Assembly: GCA_036541255.1 (NCBI GenBank)
Contig: JAZHDD010000048.1
Span: 111,322 to 175,321 of the forward strand
DNA length: 64,000 nucleotides
DNA from: Paucidesulfovibrio sp036541255
GTDB lineage: Bacteria; Desulfobacterota; Desulfovibrionia; Desulfovibrionales; Desulfovibrionaceae
Direction: 5' to 3'
Below the pieces are notes generated by a model. That model saw nothing but the letters and a program-made list of their open reading frames with translations, ran no database searches and was not told the origin of the DNA. The position numbers were made by a program, and so were the translations under genes. How positions within the stretch are numbered: the stretch's first letter is position 1; each line of letters begins with the position of its first letter. Shown here piece after piece: positions 34,781 through 42,333 of this stretch.

Positions 34781-35809
34781 ATGGCCAATCTGAAAAAGTA
34801 CACTCTTCTCGCCTGCCTCGCGGCCCTGGCTGCGATGCTTGCGTTCTCCTCCGCGGCGTATGCGATGAAAAAGATTCCCAAAGTGGACAATTTCATTCTC
34901 TTTGTGGACCATTCCGGGTCCATGGCCCAGAAGTACATGGGTTCCGGCGATAAGAAAATCGTCCTGGCAAAGGGCATGATGACTTCGCTGAACAATGCCA
35001 TCCCCGAGCTGGGCTATACCGGCGGGCTTTACACCTTTGCCCCCTTTGCTGGTCTGGCGCAGCCTGCGCCCTACAAAACCGCCAATCTTGACGGTCCCAT
35101 TCAGGGCATCGACACCGACTACGACATCTTCATGCGCCGCACGGCCATGGGCAACGGCCTCATCGACCTGGACTCCGTGTTGTCCGGCCTGAGCGGCAAG
35201 ACCGCGGTGATCATGGTCACTGACGGCGCTTCCAACATCGGTGCCGACCCCGTGGCCCAGGCCCAGGCCCTGTATGCCAAGTACGGCGGCAAGGTCTGCT
35301 TCCACGTCATCAGCTATGCCGATTCCGACAAGGGCAAGATGATCATCGAAGAGATTCGCGCCCTGAATTCCTGCTCGGTCCCGGCCGACGGCCAGACCCT
35401 GGCCTCCGACGCCGGTGCCATGAACAAGTTCGTCGAGGACGTCTTCTTCACCGAGGCCGCCGATCCGCAGCCCATGGACGAGACCATCGTCTTCCGCCTG
35501 AACTTCGACTTCGACAAGTCCAACATCAAGGAAGAGATGGTGCCCATCCTTGAGCAGGCTCTGATCCTGCTGCAGGAAAAGCCCAACCTGTCCTTCGTTG
35601 TCGAGGGCTGGACCGACTCCATCGGCACCGACGCCTACAACCTGGGCCTGTCCAAGCGCCGTGCCGACTCCGTGACCGGTTGGCTGACCGGCAATGGTAT
35701 CGAAGGCAACCGCCTGGAGCCCGTGGGCAAGGGTGAATCCACCAAGTTCGACAACACCACGGACGAAGGCCGTTACCAGAATCGTCGCGTGGAGATCCGC
35801 AGCAAATAG
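34781..35809 (+). CDS. Exported VWA-domain plus OmpA C-terminal protein
   Basis: 342 residues from the ATG at 34781 (AAGGAG upstream). The signal peptide ends at about residue 28 (SSAAYA). A von Willebrand A domain follows with MIDAS DHSGS (43-47) and TDGAS, and the C-terminal OmpA domain contains NFDFDKSNI and a peptidoglycan-binding LSKRRADSVTGWL segment. It is likely peptidoglycan-anchored in the periplasm or outer membrane, with metal-dependent protein binding through the VWA part. Its ligand is unknown. A strong terminator follows, and a GGAG-poor intergenic region lies upstream. Confidence 0.9.
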   Translation: MANLKKYTLLACLAALAAMLAFSSAAYAMKKIPKVDNFILFVDHSGSMAQKYMGSGDKKIVLAKGMMTSLNNAIPELGYTGGLYTFAPFAGLAQPAPYKTANLDGPIQGIDTDYDIFMRRTAMGNGLIDLDSVLSGLSGKTAVIMVTDGASNIGADPVAQAQALYAKYGGKVCFHVISYADSDKGKMIIEEIRALNSCSVPADGQTLASDAGAMNKFVEDVFFTEAADPQPMDETIVFRLNFDFDKSNIKEEMVPILEQALILLQEKPNLSFVVEGWTDSIGTDAYNLGLSKRRADSVTGWLTGNGIEGNRLEPVGKGESTKFDNTTDEGRYQNRRVEIRSK

Positions 35810-35850
35810 GCTTGCGGACCGCCACAAAGACTGATAGCAATTCCTAAGAG

Positions 35851-35884
35851 AGGTCCGGGGGACGAACCATTCTCCCCCGGACCT
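35851..35884 (+). terminator. Rho-independent terminator after the VWA-OmpA gene
   Basis: Perfect 12-base arms AGGTCCGGGGGA/TCCCCCGGACCT with a ten-base loop, followed by TGATTGTGT. It lies 41 bases after the stop and 35 bases before the next gene. Confidence 0.75.
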
Positions 35885-35918
35885 TGATTGTGTCCCAACC
35901 CCAACCTTACGGATCGTC

Positions 35919-36458
35919 ATGCGTCTGCAATACCTCGCGCTGATCTGCGTCTTGGCGGCCAGCCTGGGCATGGGTCATATCGCTTTGGCTCAAGAGCAAA
36001 CCCCTGATGCGGTCCAGAATTCGACTCAGAACGCAAGTCAGGGTGAGGCTTTGTCCGACGGCTCTGCCAACGGAGCCGCCCTGACCCCGGAAGAGGCGGC
36101 GGCAAAAAAGAAGGAAGAGGCGCAAATCAAGATGGCCTCCGATTTTTCACGTTTTTCCGATACCTGGGTCGCCCGCTTGAACCGCAGCCATTCCAACGGC
36201 TACGGCAATATGCACGTGGTTCAGGACGGCGGCGTGTACCGGGCCCGCTACCATCGCATCGAGAAGCGCAGCAGCGTTGTGCGGGAATCTCCGTCGCAGC
36301 CGGGCCACTATTGCGGCATTCTGCGGTATCACGACACGCTGTATGAAAGCGTGGGCCAGACCAGGGAAGAGAGCCTTGCCGGGGAGTTTATCCCTGTTTC
36401 CGGCACGGCCCGGGCCTTTTCGGAAATCTTCCAATACAGCAAGGGTGCCTGGAAATAG
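35919..36458 (+). CDS. Small exported protein of unknown function
   Basis: 179 residues. A signal peptide (MRLQYLALICVLAASLGMGHIALA) is followed by a Gln/Asn/Ser/Glu-rich linker with an alanine-lysine charged helix (EEAAAKKKEEAQIK), then a compact domain (about 75-179) with SDTWVARLNRSH and two adjacent aromatic-rich strands. I cannot name a family. It sits downstream of the VWA-OmpA gene in the same direction but behind a strong terminator, so it may be separately transcribed. The start lacks a strong ribosome site (ACGGA). Confidence 0.65.
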   Translation: MRLQYLALICVLAASLGMGHIALAQEQTPDAVQNSTQNASQGEALSDGSANGAALTPEEAAAKKKEEAQIKMASDFSRFSDTWVARLNRSHSNGYGNMHVVQDGGVYRARYHRIEKRSSVVRESPSQPGHYCGILRYHDTLYESVGQTREESLAGEFIPVSGTARAFSEIFQYSKGAWK

Positions 36459-36494
36459 CACTCGTGCCTTGTGGCGTTTTTTACGTTGCCAATG

Positions 36495-36521
36495 AAAAGC
36501 CCGGCTCATGGCCGGGCTTTT
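36495..36521. terminator. Bidirectional terminator between the exported protein gene and roo
   Basis: AAAAGCCCGGC/GCCGGGCTTTT arms with a five-base loop, A and T tracts on both sides, between converging genes. Confidence 0.85.
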
Positions 36522-36541
36522 TGTTTTCTTGACGGAGGAGG

Positions 36542-37753
36542 CTAGCGGCCGAGCTTGGCCCGGACAGCCTTGCCCACGGCTTTGCCGAGCGCATGACACT
36601 CCGCGTAAACCGCATGGTCGGGCACGTGTTTGACCTTGACCGAGCCGGGCTCGACAATCTCGAAGTTCATGGACTCCAGCCATTCGTTGAGCACCTTGAC
36701 GCACTCGCCGCTCCAGCCGAAAGAACCAAAGCTGGCCCCGATCTTGTTCTGGGGCCGCAGGCCCTTCATGTACGTCAGCATGTCGGCCATGCCGGGCAGA
36801 ATGCCGTTGTTGTGCGTGGGCGAGCCCACGAGCACGGCGGCGGCGTCGAAAATCTCGGTCATGACTTCGCTGTGGTGGTTGTATTTCACGTTCATGAGCC
36901 GCACGCTCACGCCCTCCTCCACGAGCCCGGTGGCAATGGCCTTGGCCATGCGCTCGGTGGACTGCCACATGGTGTCGTAGACGAGCACGGCCTTGTTGCG
37001 CGGCTCCTGGCGGGCGAATTCCATGTATTTGTCCAGCACGTAGGGCACGTCTTGGTCGCGGAACAAAAGTCCGTGGTCCGGGCAGAGCATGTCCAGATCC
37101 AGGTCCTTTTCCGCCAGGGTGGTCAGGGTCTTCTGGACCACGGGCGAGTAGGGCAGCACGATGTTGGCATAGTACTCGGCCATGCATTTTCCCAGCACGC
37201 CGCGGTCCACCTCGTCGGCGAAACGTTCGCTGGTGGCCCAGTTCTGGCCGAAGGCGTCATTGCTGAAGGCGATTTTGGCCTCGGGAACGTAGGTCAGCAT
37301 GGAATCGGGCCAATGCAGCATGCGCGTTTCAATGAATTGCAGGGTATGTTTGCCGATGGAGACCGAAGAGCCCGTGGGCACGACCTGCACGGGCCAGTCC
37401 GTATAGTGGAAGTGGGCCTTCATGGCCTTTTCCCCCATGGGGGAGGTCAGGATTTTTTCAGGCTTGAAGCGCTCCACGATTTCCTTGAGGCAGCCGGCGT
37501 GGTCGGGCTCCAGGTGGTTGACCACCACGTAGTCGAGTTTGCCGTCCGTGCCCAGGACATTGGCGATATTGCAGAGCATCTCGCCGAGAAATTCGTGTTC
37601 CACGGTGTCGATGAGCGTGTTCTTCTCGTCGCGGATGAGGAAGTTGTTGTAGGTTGTGCCGAGAGGGGATTTGGAATAGCCGTGAAAATTACGTTTGTTC
37701 CAGTCCACCACACCGACCCAGAAGATGTCTTTTTTGATTTCAACTGGTTTCAT
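36542..37753 (-). CDS. roo: Rubredoxin:oxygen oxidoreductase (flavodiiron protein)
   Basis: 403 residues. A beta-lactamase-like diiron domain has HLEPDHAG (His80, Glu82, Asp84, His85), HWPDSML and SNDAFG, with CPDHG further along; a flavodoxin domain follows (YDTMWQSTERMAKAI, SPTHNNG). It reduces oxygen to water, and in some members nitric oxide, using electrons from rubredoxin. The rubredoxin gene lies directly upstream, but a hairpin with a T run sits between them, so roo may be read by partial read-through or have its own promoter in the short gap. Confidence 0.93.
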   Translation of the reverse strand: MKPVEIKKDIFWVGVVDWNKRNFHGYSKSPLGTTYNNFLIRDEKNTLIDTVEHEFLGEMLCNIANVLGTDGKLDYVVVNHLEPDHAGCLKEIVERFKPEKILTSPMGEKAMKAHFHYTDWPVQVVPTGSSVSIGKHTLQFIETRMLHWPDSMLTYVPEAKIAFSNDAFGQNWATSERFADEVDRGVLGKCMAEYYANIVLPYSPVVQKTLTTLAEKDLDLDMLCPDHGLLFRDQDVPYVLDKYMEFARQEPRNKAVLVYDTMWQSTERMAKAIATGLVEEGVSVRLMNVKYNHHSEVMTEIFDAAAVLVGSPTHNNGILPGMADMLTYMKGLRPQNKIGASFGSFGWSGECVKVLNEWLESMNFEIVEPGSVKVKHVPDHAVYAECHALGKAVGKAVRAKLGR

Positions 37754-37795
37754 GGGTGATCCTCATTGATGGTAGTAATGTGCAGAATGAAAAAA

Positions 37796-37828
37796 GGAGC
37801 CGTTCCCGGTACCGGCCGGGACAGCTCC
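37796..37828 (-). terminator. Hairpin with T run between rubredoxin and roo
   Basis: GGAGC plus TTCCCGG pair with CCGGGA plus GCTCC with one bulge, followed on the minus strand by TTTTTT. It ends 42 bases before the roo start, suggesting attenuation or a separate roo promoter. Confidence 0.65.
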
Positions 37829-37860
37829 TGCGTTGTCGGTCAGGCCAGCAATGGAGGGCG

Positions 37861-38019
37861 TTAGCCCTCGGGGCTGAAGCTGCTTTTGGGCGCGCCGCAG
37901 ATGGGGCAGGTCCAGTCGGCCGGAAGATCCTCGAATTTGGTTCCGGGAGCGATGCCGCTGTCCTCGTCGCCGATTGCGGGATCATAAACGTAGCCGCAAA
38001 CATCACAAACATAACGCAT
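37861..38019 (-). CDS. rub: Rubredoxin
   Basis: 52 residues, normal rubredoxin length. CDVCG and CPICG supply the four cysteines for a single Fe(SCys)4 centre, with the conserved GYVYDP and FEDLPADWTCP segments. It passes electrons to the flavodiiron oxidase and others. CAGGAG lies eight bases before the ATG. It sits between desulfoferrodoxin and roo, as in known rbo-rub-roo loci. The gene is short and could be missed by gene callers. Confidence 0.95.
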   Translation of the reverse strand: MRYVCDVCGYVYDPAIGDEDSGIAPGTKFEDLPADWTCPICGAPKSSFSPEG

Positions 38020-38046
38020 AGGGTGGCTCCTGTACAGTTGGGGAAA

Positions 38047-38067
38047 GGAGCCGCCAGCGGCGGCTCC
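38047..38067 (-). promoter_or_regulatory. Intercistronic hairpin between dfx and rub
   Basis: GGAGCCGCC/GGCGGCTCC perfect nine-base arms with a three-base loop, only 11 bases from the dfx stop and followed by TTTCCCC on the minus strand. It may stabilise the dfx message or reduce read-through to rub. Confidence 0.5.
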
Positions 38068-38078
38068 AATACGCCATG

Positions 38079-38468
38079 CTATTTTTTTGCTGCCCAGAGT
38101 CCATGCAGGTTGCAGTATTCGCGGGCCTTGAGTTCGCCCTTGAGACCGCAAATGCAGAACTCGGCTTCGGGCTTGTCGCCGGGCTTGAGCAGTTTGGTCA
38201 GAACCACATTGCCCACCTGGAGTTCGATCCATTCGATCCAGTGCTTTTCCTCCATGGGATGGGCAACGCTGCCTACCTTGACCACGACCTTGTCGCCGTC
38301 CTTTTCAATGACCGGGACGTGTTTTTCCTTGGCCGCGTCCACAGTATTTTCCTTCATGAGCACCATGTTTTCGCCACAGCAGACCAGGTCCCCCTGGCCC
38401 TCGTGAATGGCTATGACCATGTTGCCGCAAACATTACACTTGTAGACTTCGCCGAGTTTGATACCCAT
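38079..38468 (-). CDS. dfx: Desulfoferrodoxin (superoxide reductase)
   Basis: 129 residues. Centre I uses Cys11, 14, 30 and 31 (desulforedoxin-type CxxC...CC). Centre II, the superoxide-reducing Fe(His)4Cys site, uses His50, His70, His76, Cys119 and His122, and the active-site EKH (48-50) is intact. It reduces superoxide to hydrogen peroxide with electrons from rubredoxin, encoded next. The 15-base gap to the rubrerythrin stop joins the superoxide reductase to the rubrerythrin peroxidase in one transcript. Confidence 0.95.
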   Translation of the reverse strand: MGIKLGEVYKCNVCGNMVIAIHEGQGDLVCCGENMVLMKENTVDAAKEKHVPVIEKDGDKVVVKVGSVAHPMEEKHWIEWIELQVGNVVLTKLLKPGDKPEAEFCICGLKGELKAREYCNLHGLWAAKK

Positions 38469-38483
38469 GCCGATCTCCTTCGT

Positions 38484-39056
38484 TTACCAGTTGGTGGCCT
38501 TCACTTCAAAGTGCGCCTGGGGATGGTCGCAGGCCGGGCAACGCTCAGGCGCGTTCGGGCCTTCGTGGTTGTAGCCGCAATTGCGGCAGCGCCAGACAAT
38601 GGGTTTGTCTTTCTTGAAGACCTTGCCGTTTTCAATGTTGGAAATGAGAGCCCGGTAACGCTCTTCGTGATAAACTTCGGCCTTGCCGATATTTTCAAAC
38701 ACCGCGGCGATCTGGGTAAAGCCTTCTTCGCGCGCGATCTTTGCGAATTCCGGATACATGGAGGTGTGTTCGTGGTTCTCGCCGGCAGCAGCTTCCTTGA
38801 GGTTGTCCAGGGTCGAACCGATTACTCCGGCCGGAAACGAGGCTGTGATCTCCACTTCGCCGCCTTCCAGGAATTTGAAAAGACGCTTGGCGTGCTCTTT
38901 TTCATGTCCAGCGGTTTCCTCGAAAATGTGGGAAATTTGGACATAGCCTTCCTTCTTGGCAACGCTGGCAAAGTAGGTGTAGCGGTTGCGGGCCTGAGAC
39001 TCGCCGGCAAAAGCGGTGAGCAGATTGCGTTCCGTGCGGGTTCCTTTCAGAGACAT
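38484..39056 (-). CDS. rbr: Rubrerythrin
   Basis: 190 residues from the ATG at 39056 with AAAGGAG upstream. The diiron ferritin-like domain has GESQARNRYTYFA and EETAGHEKEHAKRLF (ExxH pairs), with VYHEERY downstream; the C-terminal rubredoxin domain holds CRNCG (157, 160) and CPAC (173, 176). It reduces hydrogen peroxide to water. It follows perR with an 81-base gap, so the operon begins with the peroxide-responsive regulator. Confidence 0.95.
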   Translation of the reverse strand: MSLKGTRTERNLLTAFAGESQARNRYTYFASVAKKEGYVQISHIFEETAGHEKEHAKRLFKFLEGGEVEITASFPAGVIGSTLDNLKEAAAGENHEHTSMYPEFAKIAREEGFTQIAAVFENIGKAEVYHEERYRALISNIENGKVFKKDKPIVWRCRNCGYNHEGPNAPERCPACDHPQAHFEVKATNW

Positions 39057-39137
39057 GGCTTCTCCTTTTCGGCCAAGGTTTTTCCTGGCCGTATGTAGCA
39101 TGAGAGCGTTGGATGGGGGAATTACTTTTCTCGATAT

Positions 39138-39536
39138 TCAGCAGCTTTTTCCCTGGCAGTCTGGGCAGACACCCTCAAATTCTATGTTGCATTCGTCAAT
39201 CTCGAACCCAAGCGTTTGCTCTTGGGTCAGCAAGGGCGCATCAAGATGCACGGGCACGTCGCGCACACAATGGCAGACACGGCAACGGATATGGGCGTGC
39301 TGGGTTGGGTTTCCGTCGAATCTCTTTTGTGCGCCTGCCGGGCCGACTTTGCGGGCCAATCCCTGGGCGCAGAGAAATTCCAGGTTGCGATATACCGTTC
39401 CCAGGCTGATGCGAGGCATGACTTTTCGAACCATATCATACACTTCGTCTGCCGTGGGATGGGTTTTCACCTTGCAGAGTTCGTCAAGAATAACTTTGCG
39501 TTGCTTGGAAAGGCGGAATTGGGTTTGCTGTTGCAC
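39138..39536 (-). CDS. perR: PerR/Fur-family peroxide-responsive repressor
   Basis: 132 residues from a GTG at 39536 with GGAGG eight bases upstream. The winged helix (PTADEVYDMVRKVMPRISLGTVYRNLEFL) is followed by the metal domain with structural zinc Cys pairs CRVC (85, 88) and CPDC (124, 127). Genome context (rubrerythrin, desulfoferrodoxin) favours PerR over Fur. A 7-1-7 palindrome overlaps its own promoter region. In the D. vulgaris model PerR represses rubrerythrin-type genes until peroxide is sensed. Confidence 0.88.
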   Translation of the reverse strand: MQQQTQFRLSKQRKVILDELCKVKTHPTADEVYDMVRKVMPRISLGTVYRNLEFLCAQGLARKVGPAGAQKRFDGNPTQHAHIRCRVCHCVRDVPVHLDAPLLTQEQTLGFEIDECNIEFEGVCPDCQGKSC

Positions 39537-39554
39537 TTGGATGCCTCCTCTTTC

Positions 39555-39569
39555 TAAGAATAATTCCTA
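39555..39569. promoter_or_regulatory. Candidate PerR operator (7-1-7 palindrome)
   Basis: TAAGAAT-A-ATTCCTA is a 7-1-7 palindrome with one mismatch, 19-33 bases upstream of the perR start, in an AT-rich patch unlike the surrounding GC-rich DNA. Fur-family PerR boxes have the same 7-1-7 format. Confidence 0.65.
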
Positions 39570-39655
39570 ATACGGGATGAGCGGCATGTCAAGATGTTGA
39601 GTCGCCGGTTTGATGATCTCTTCGGATGCATCGTGTGCCGGGGGGTATAATAAAA

Positions 39656-39679
39656 GGCGGGCCACTGAGGCGGCCCGCC
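39656..39679 (-). terminator. Rho-independent terminator after the chemoreceptor gene
   Basis: GGCGGGCC/GGCCCGCC arms with an eight-base loop, followed on the minus strand by a T-rich run, 29 bases past the stop. Confidence 0.8.
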
Positions 39680-39707
39680 AAAGATGACTTATGCCATGGG
39701 GGAAGGG

Positions 39708-41726
39708 CTATTTCCGGAAGCCGGAGACCAGTTCGGCAAGCTGGGTAGCCATGGTGGCCACTTCGCGGATGCGGTTGTTGGCCTCCTGAATGCCGCGCGA
39801 GACTTCCTTGGACAGGCTGCTGATCTCGTTGACGTTGTTGTTGATTTCGTCGCTGGTGGAGGATTGTTGTTCGGCAGCCGTGGCAATATTGCGGACCATG
39901 TCCGTGATCAGGTTGGATTGACTGACCACTTCGCTGAGCACGGCTCCGGCGTCTTCGGCCATTTTCGAGGTGCGCACCACGCGCCCCTGGGTGGTGTCCA
40001 TTTCCTTGACCACGTCGGCCGTGGATTCCTGGATCAGGGCAACGGCATCCTCGACTTCCTTGGTGGCGTGCATGGTTTTTTCGGCCAGCTTGCGCACTTC
40101 GTCGGCCACCACGGCAAATCCTCGACCTGCCTCGCCTGCGCGGGCCGCTTCAATGGCCGCATTGAGAGCCAGAAGGTTGGTCTGGTCCGCAATGTCGTTG
40201 ATCACGGCCATGACCTGCCCGATGTTCTGGGCACGGGTCGTCAGTTCCTGCAGGGTTTTTGCCGCTTCCTCGGTGGTGCGGGCCACGCCGTTGATCTCAT
40301 CCACGGTGCGCTGGACAACGCCGCCGCCGTCCTGCGCGACCTTGTTGGCCTTTTCAGAAGCTTCCGCGGTTTCCGAGGCGTTTCGGGCCACTTCCAGCAC
40401 CGTGGTGTTCATCTCCTCCATAGCCGTGGCCACGCGGCCGGTCTGGTCGGCTGTGGAGTCCACGCCGTTGGTCAGGCTGTCCATCTGGTGCTGCAGTTCG
40501 TCCGAGGCCTTTTCCAGGGCGATGGCCACGCCGGTGACTTCGTTGGCGACCTGCAGAAGCGAGGATTGTTGCAGTTCGATGTCCTTGCGGTCCCGTTCTT
40601 CCTGGGTCAGGTCGATGAGCACGCCGATGGCACCCACAACATTGTCCTGGGCGTCGCGCAAAGGGGAAATCTCATAGTGCAGGGGGAATTCCACCCCGTC
40701 TTGCCTATGGTAGCGCAGGTTGCCGCTGTCGGCCTGGCCTGTTTCGATGACATTTTGCGTGCTGCTGCCGTCGTCGCGATCCAGGAAAACTTCCGAAACC
40801 GTGTGCCCGAGCACCTCCTCGTCCTTTTTGCCGAGAATGGCCTTGAGCGGTTCGTTGACGAACTCGAGCTTTTCCTGCTTGTCCGCCACGAACATGGGCA
40901 CGATTATGCCCGAAAGAACGCTTCGGTTGTATTGGAGCTGGTCCTTGATCTGCCGCACCATTTCCGAGAGGTCGTCCCCGAGTCTGCCGAGTTCGTCCAG
41001 GCCCGTAACCTTGAACTGCGCGTCCAGGTTGCCGGAGCTGACCTGGCTGGTGGCGTCCGCAATGTCGCGAATCTTGTTCACGACAGAGAATTTGATGAAC
41101 AGCAGCAATGCGGCCAGCAGGGCCAGACCGCCTGCCGCGGAAATGCCCGCGGCCTTGATCTGGTTGTTGCGCAGGTTGTGGAACTGATGATTCACATTCT
41201 GCGTCACGATCATGGAGCCGAGAATGGCCCGGCTCTTGCCGTGACAATGGTAGCAGTCGGGGGCGTTTTCAATGCTGCTGACCTGGACGAACATGCGGTC
41301 CTCGCCCATCTGGAGCAGTTCGCCTTCGCTGAGCGGGGCGTCCAGGCTGTGTTGGACCAATTCCTTGAGATCTTCGTTGGTTTCCGAACCGAAGAGCATT
41401 TTTCGGGTCATCTCGTCGCGGGTGGAGTAGGTGATCTCGCCCCGGTAGTCCACGAGATGAACGGTGATGTCCTCGTATCGCGAACCCAGGGCCTTGAACT
41501 GGGCCACCGTGCCTTCATTGTCGCCCTGGGACATGGGCTTCTCAATACCGAGCTGCAGCAGGCTGGATGTCTTGGCTGCGGTCTGGTGCACATCGTCCAC
41601 TATCATGTCGTATTCCCAGAAGGAATTGTAGACGAACAGGCCCGCGAACGCGGCAAGGGTCAGGACGCTGGTGAGGGCCATGACCTTGACCCCAAGGGAC
41701 CGTCGGAAGAGCTTGAGCATGTCCAT
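39708..41726 (-). CDS. Haem-binding methyl-accepting chemotaxis protein (DcrA-like)
   Basis: 672 residues. Membrane segments near 14-34 and 192-214 flank a periplasmic sensor that has a c-type haem motif CYHCH (158-162), a DUF3365/Tll0287-like arrangement. HAMP (215-265), a PAS domain (266-375) and the methyl-accepting signalling domain follow, with the hairpin tip VINDIADQTNLLALNAAIEAARAGE. It resembles DcrA of D. vulgaris, which senses oxygen or redox state. AAGGAG precedes the ATG. The tetraheme cytochrome gene lies only nine bases upstream in the same operon. Confidence 0.92.
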   Translation of the reverse strand: MDMLKLFRRSLGVKVMALTSVLTLAAFAGLFVYNSFWEYDMIVDDVHQTAAKTSSLLQLGIEKPMSQGDNEGTVAQFKALGSRYEDITVHLVDYRGEITYSTRDEMTRKMLFGSETNEDLKELVQHSLDAPLSEGELLQMGEDRMFVQVSSIENAPDCYHCHGKSRAILGSMIVTQNVNHQFHNLRNNQIKAAGISAAGGLALLAALLLFIKFSVVNKIRDIADATSQVSSGNLDAQFKVTGLDELGRLGDDLSEMVRQIKDQLQYNRSVLSGIIVPMFVADKQEKLEFVNEPLKAILGKKDEEVLGHTVSEVFLDRDDGSSTQNVIETGQADSGNLRYHRQDGVEFPLHYEISPLRDAQDNVVGAIGVLIDLTQEERDRKDIELQQSSLLQVANEVTGVAIALEKASDELQHQMDSLTNGVDSTADQTGRVATAMEEMNTTVLEVARNASETAEASEKANKVAQDGGGVVQRTVDEINGVARTTEEAAKTLQELTTRAQNIGQVMAVINDIADQTNLLALNAAIEAARAGEAGRGFAVVADEVRKLAEKTMHATKEVEDAVALIQESTADVVKEMDTTQGRVVRTSKMAEDAGAVLSEVVSQSNLITDMVRNIATAAEQQSSTSDEINNNVNEISSLSKEVSRGIQEANNRIREVATMATQLAELVSGFRK

Positions 41727-41735
41727 GGTCGCTCC

Positions 41736-42221
41736 TTAGTGTGCGCCGCCGTACAGCATGGGCTTGAAGTCGAAACTGGCGACCCTTTCGGGGTTGTGGC
41801 AGGCTTCGCAATCCTTGATATCGAGTTTGCCCTTGATCAGGTCCGGATCGCCTCCGGAATCGACGTGCGACCCGCCTGGGCCGTGGCAAACCTCGCAACC
41901 TGCATTGCCCATCTCCGGAGTGGCTTCGAAGCTCACGAAACCTCCCGGACTGCCGTACCCGGTGGTATGGCAGTGGTAGCATTCCTCGAGTTCGGCAGGC
42001 GTGAGATCACCCGCCATGATTTTCACGGATTTCCCGGAATGTGCTTTCTTGGAGAATTTGGAATAGTTGTCGAACTCGGTGCTGTGGCAGTCCGCGCAGG
42101 ACTCGGAGCCGACATAGGCCGCGCCCTGGCTCACTCCTTTGACTGTCGGCAGGAGCAGGAGCCCTAGAAATACAGTCAGGGAAAGAACGGTCCGCACAGG
42201 GGAAAGGAGACGCTTGTCCAT
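41736..42221 (-). CDS. Exported tetraheme cytochrome c
   Basis: 161 residues. A signal peptide (hydrophobic 11-25) precedes four CXXCH motifs: CADCH (42-46), CYHCH (81-85), CEVCH (109-113) and CEACH (138-142). The arrangement and GPGGSH segment resemble cytochrome c554 or small multihaem proteins rather than cytochrome c3. It is periplasmic. It is translationally close to the haem chemoreceptor (9-base gap), so it may relay a redox signal or supply electrons to the receptor's haem; this is inferred from adjacency alone. Confidence 0.88.
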   Translation of the reverse strand: MDKRLLSPVRTVLSLTVFLGLLLLPTVKGVSQGAAYVGSESCADCHSTEFDNYSKFSKKAHSGKSVKIMAGDLTPAELEECYHCHTTGYGSPGGFVSFEATPEMGNAGCEVCHGPGGSHVDSGGDPDLIKGKLDIKDCEACHNPERVASFDFKPMLYGGAH

Positions 42222-42283
42222 AGGTCATGTCCCTCTGCTCAGGGTGAAAGCGAGCGTGATCGGAAAATATGCGCGACCATACG

Positions 42284-42307
42284 CCCTTTTACCGCATCGG
42301 TAAAGGG
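42284..42307 (-). terminator. Possible hairpin between purL and the cytochrome gene
   Basis: CCCTTTTACC and GGTAAAGGG pair around a five-base loop with one bulge, 27 bases beyond the purL stop. No T run follows, so termination here is uncertain. Confidence 0.4.
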
Positions 42308-42333
42308 TGGAAGAAGAATTGGTTACGTTTTTG

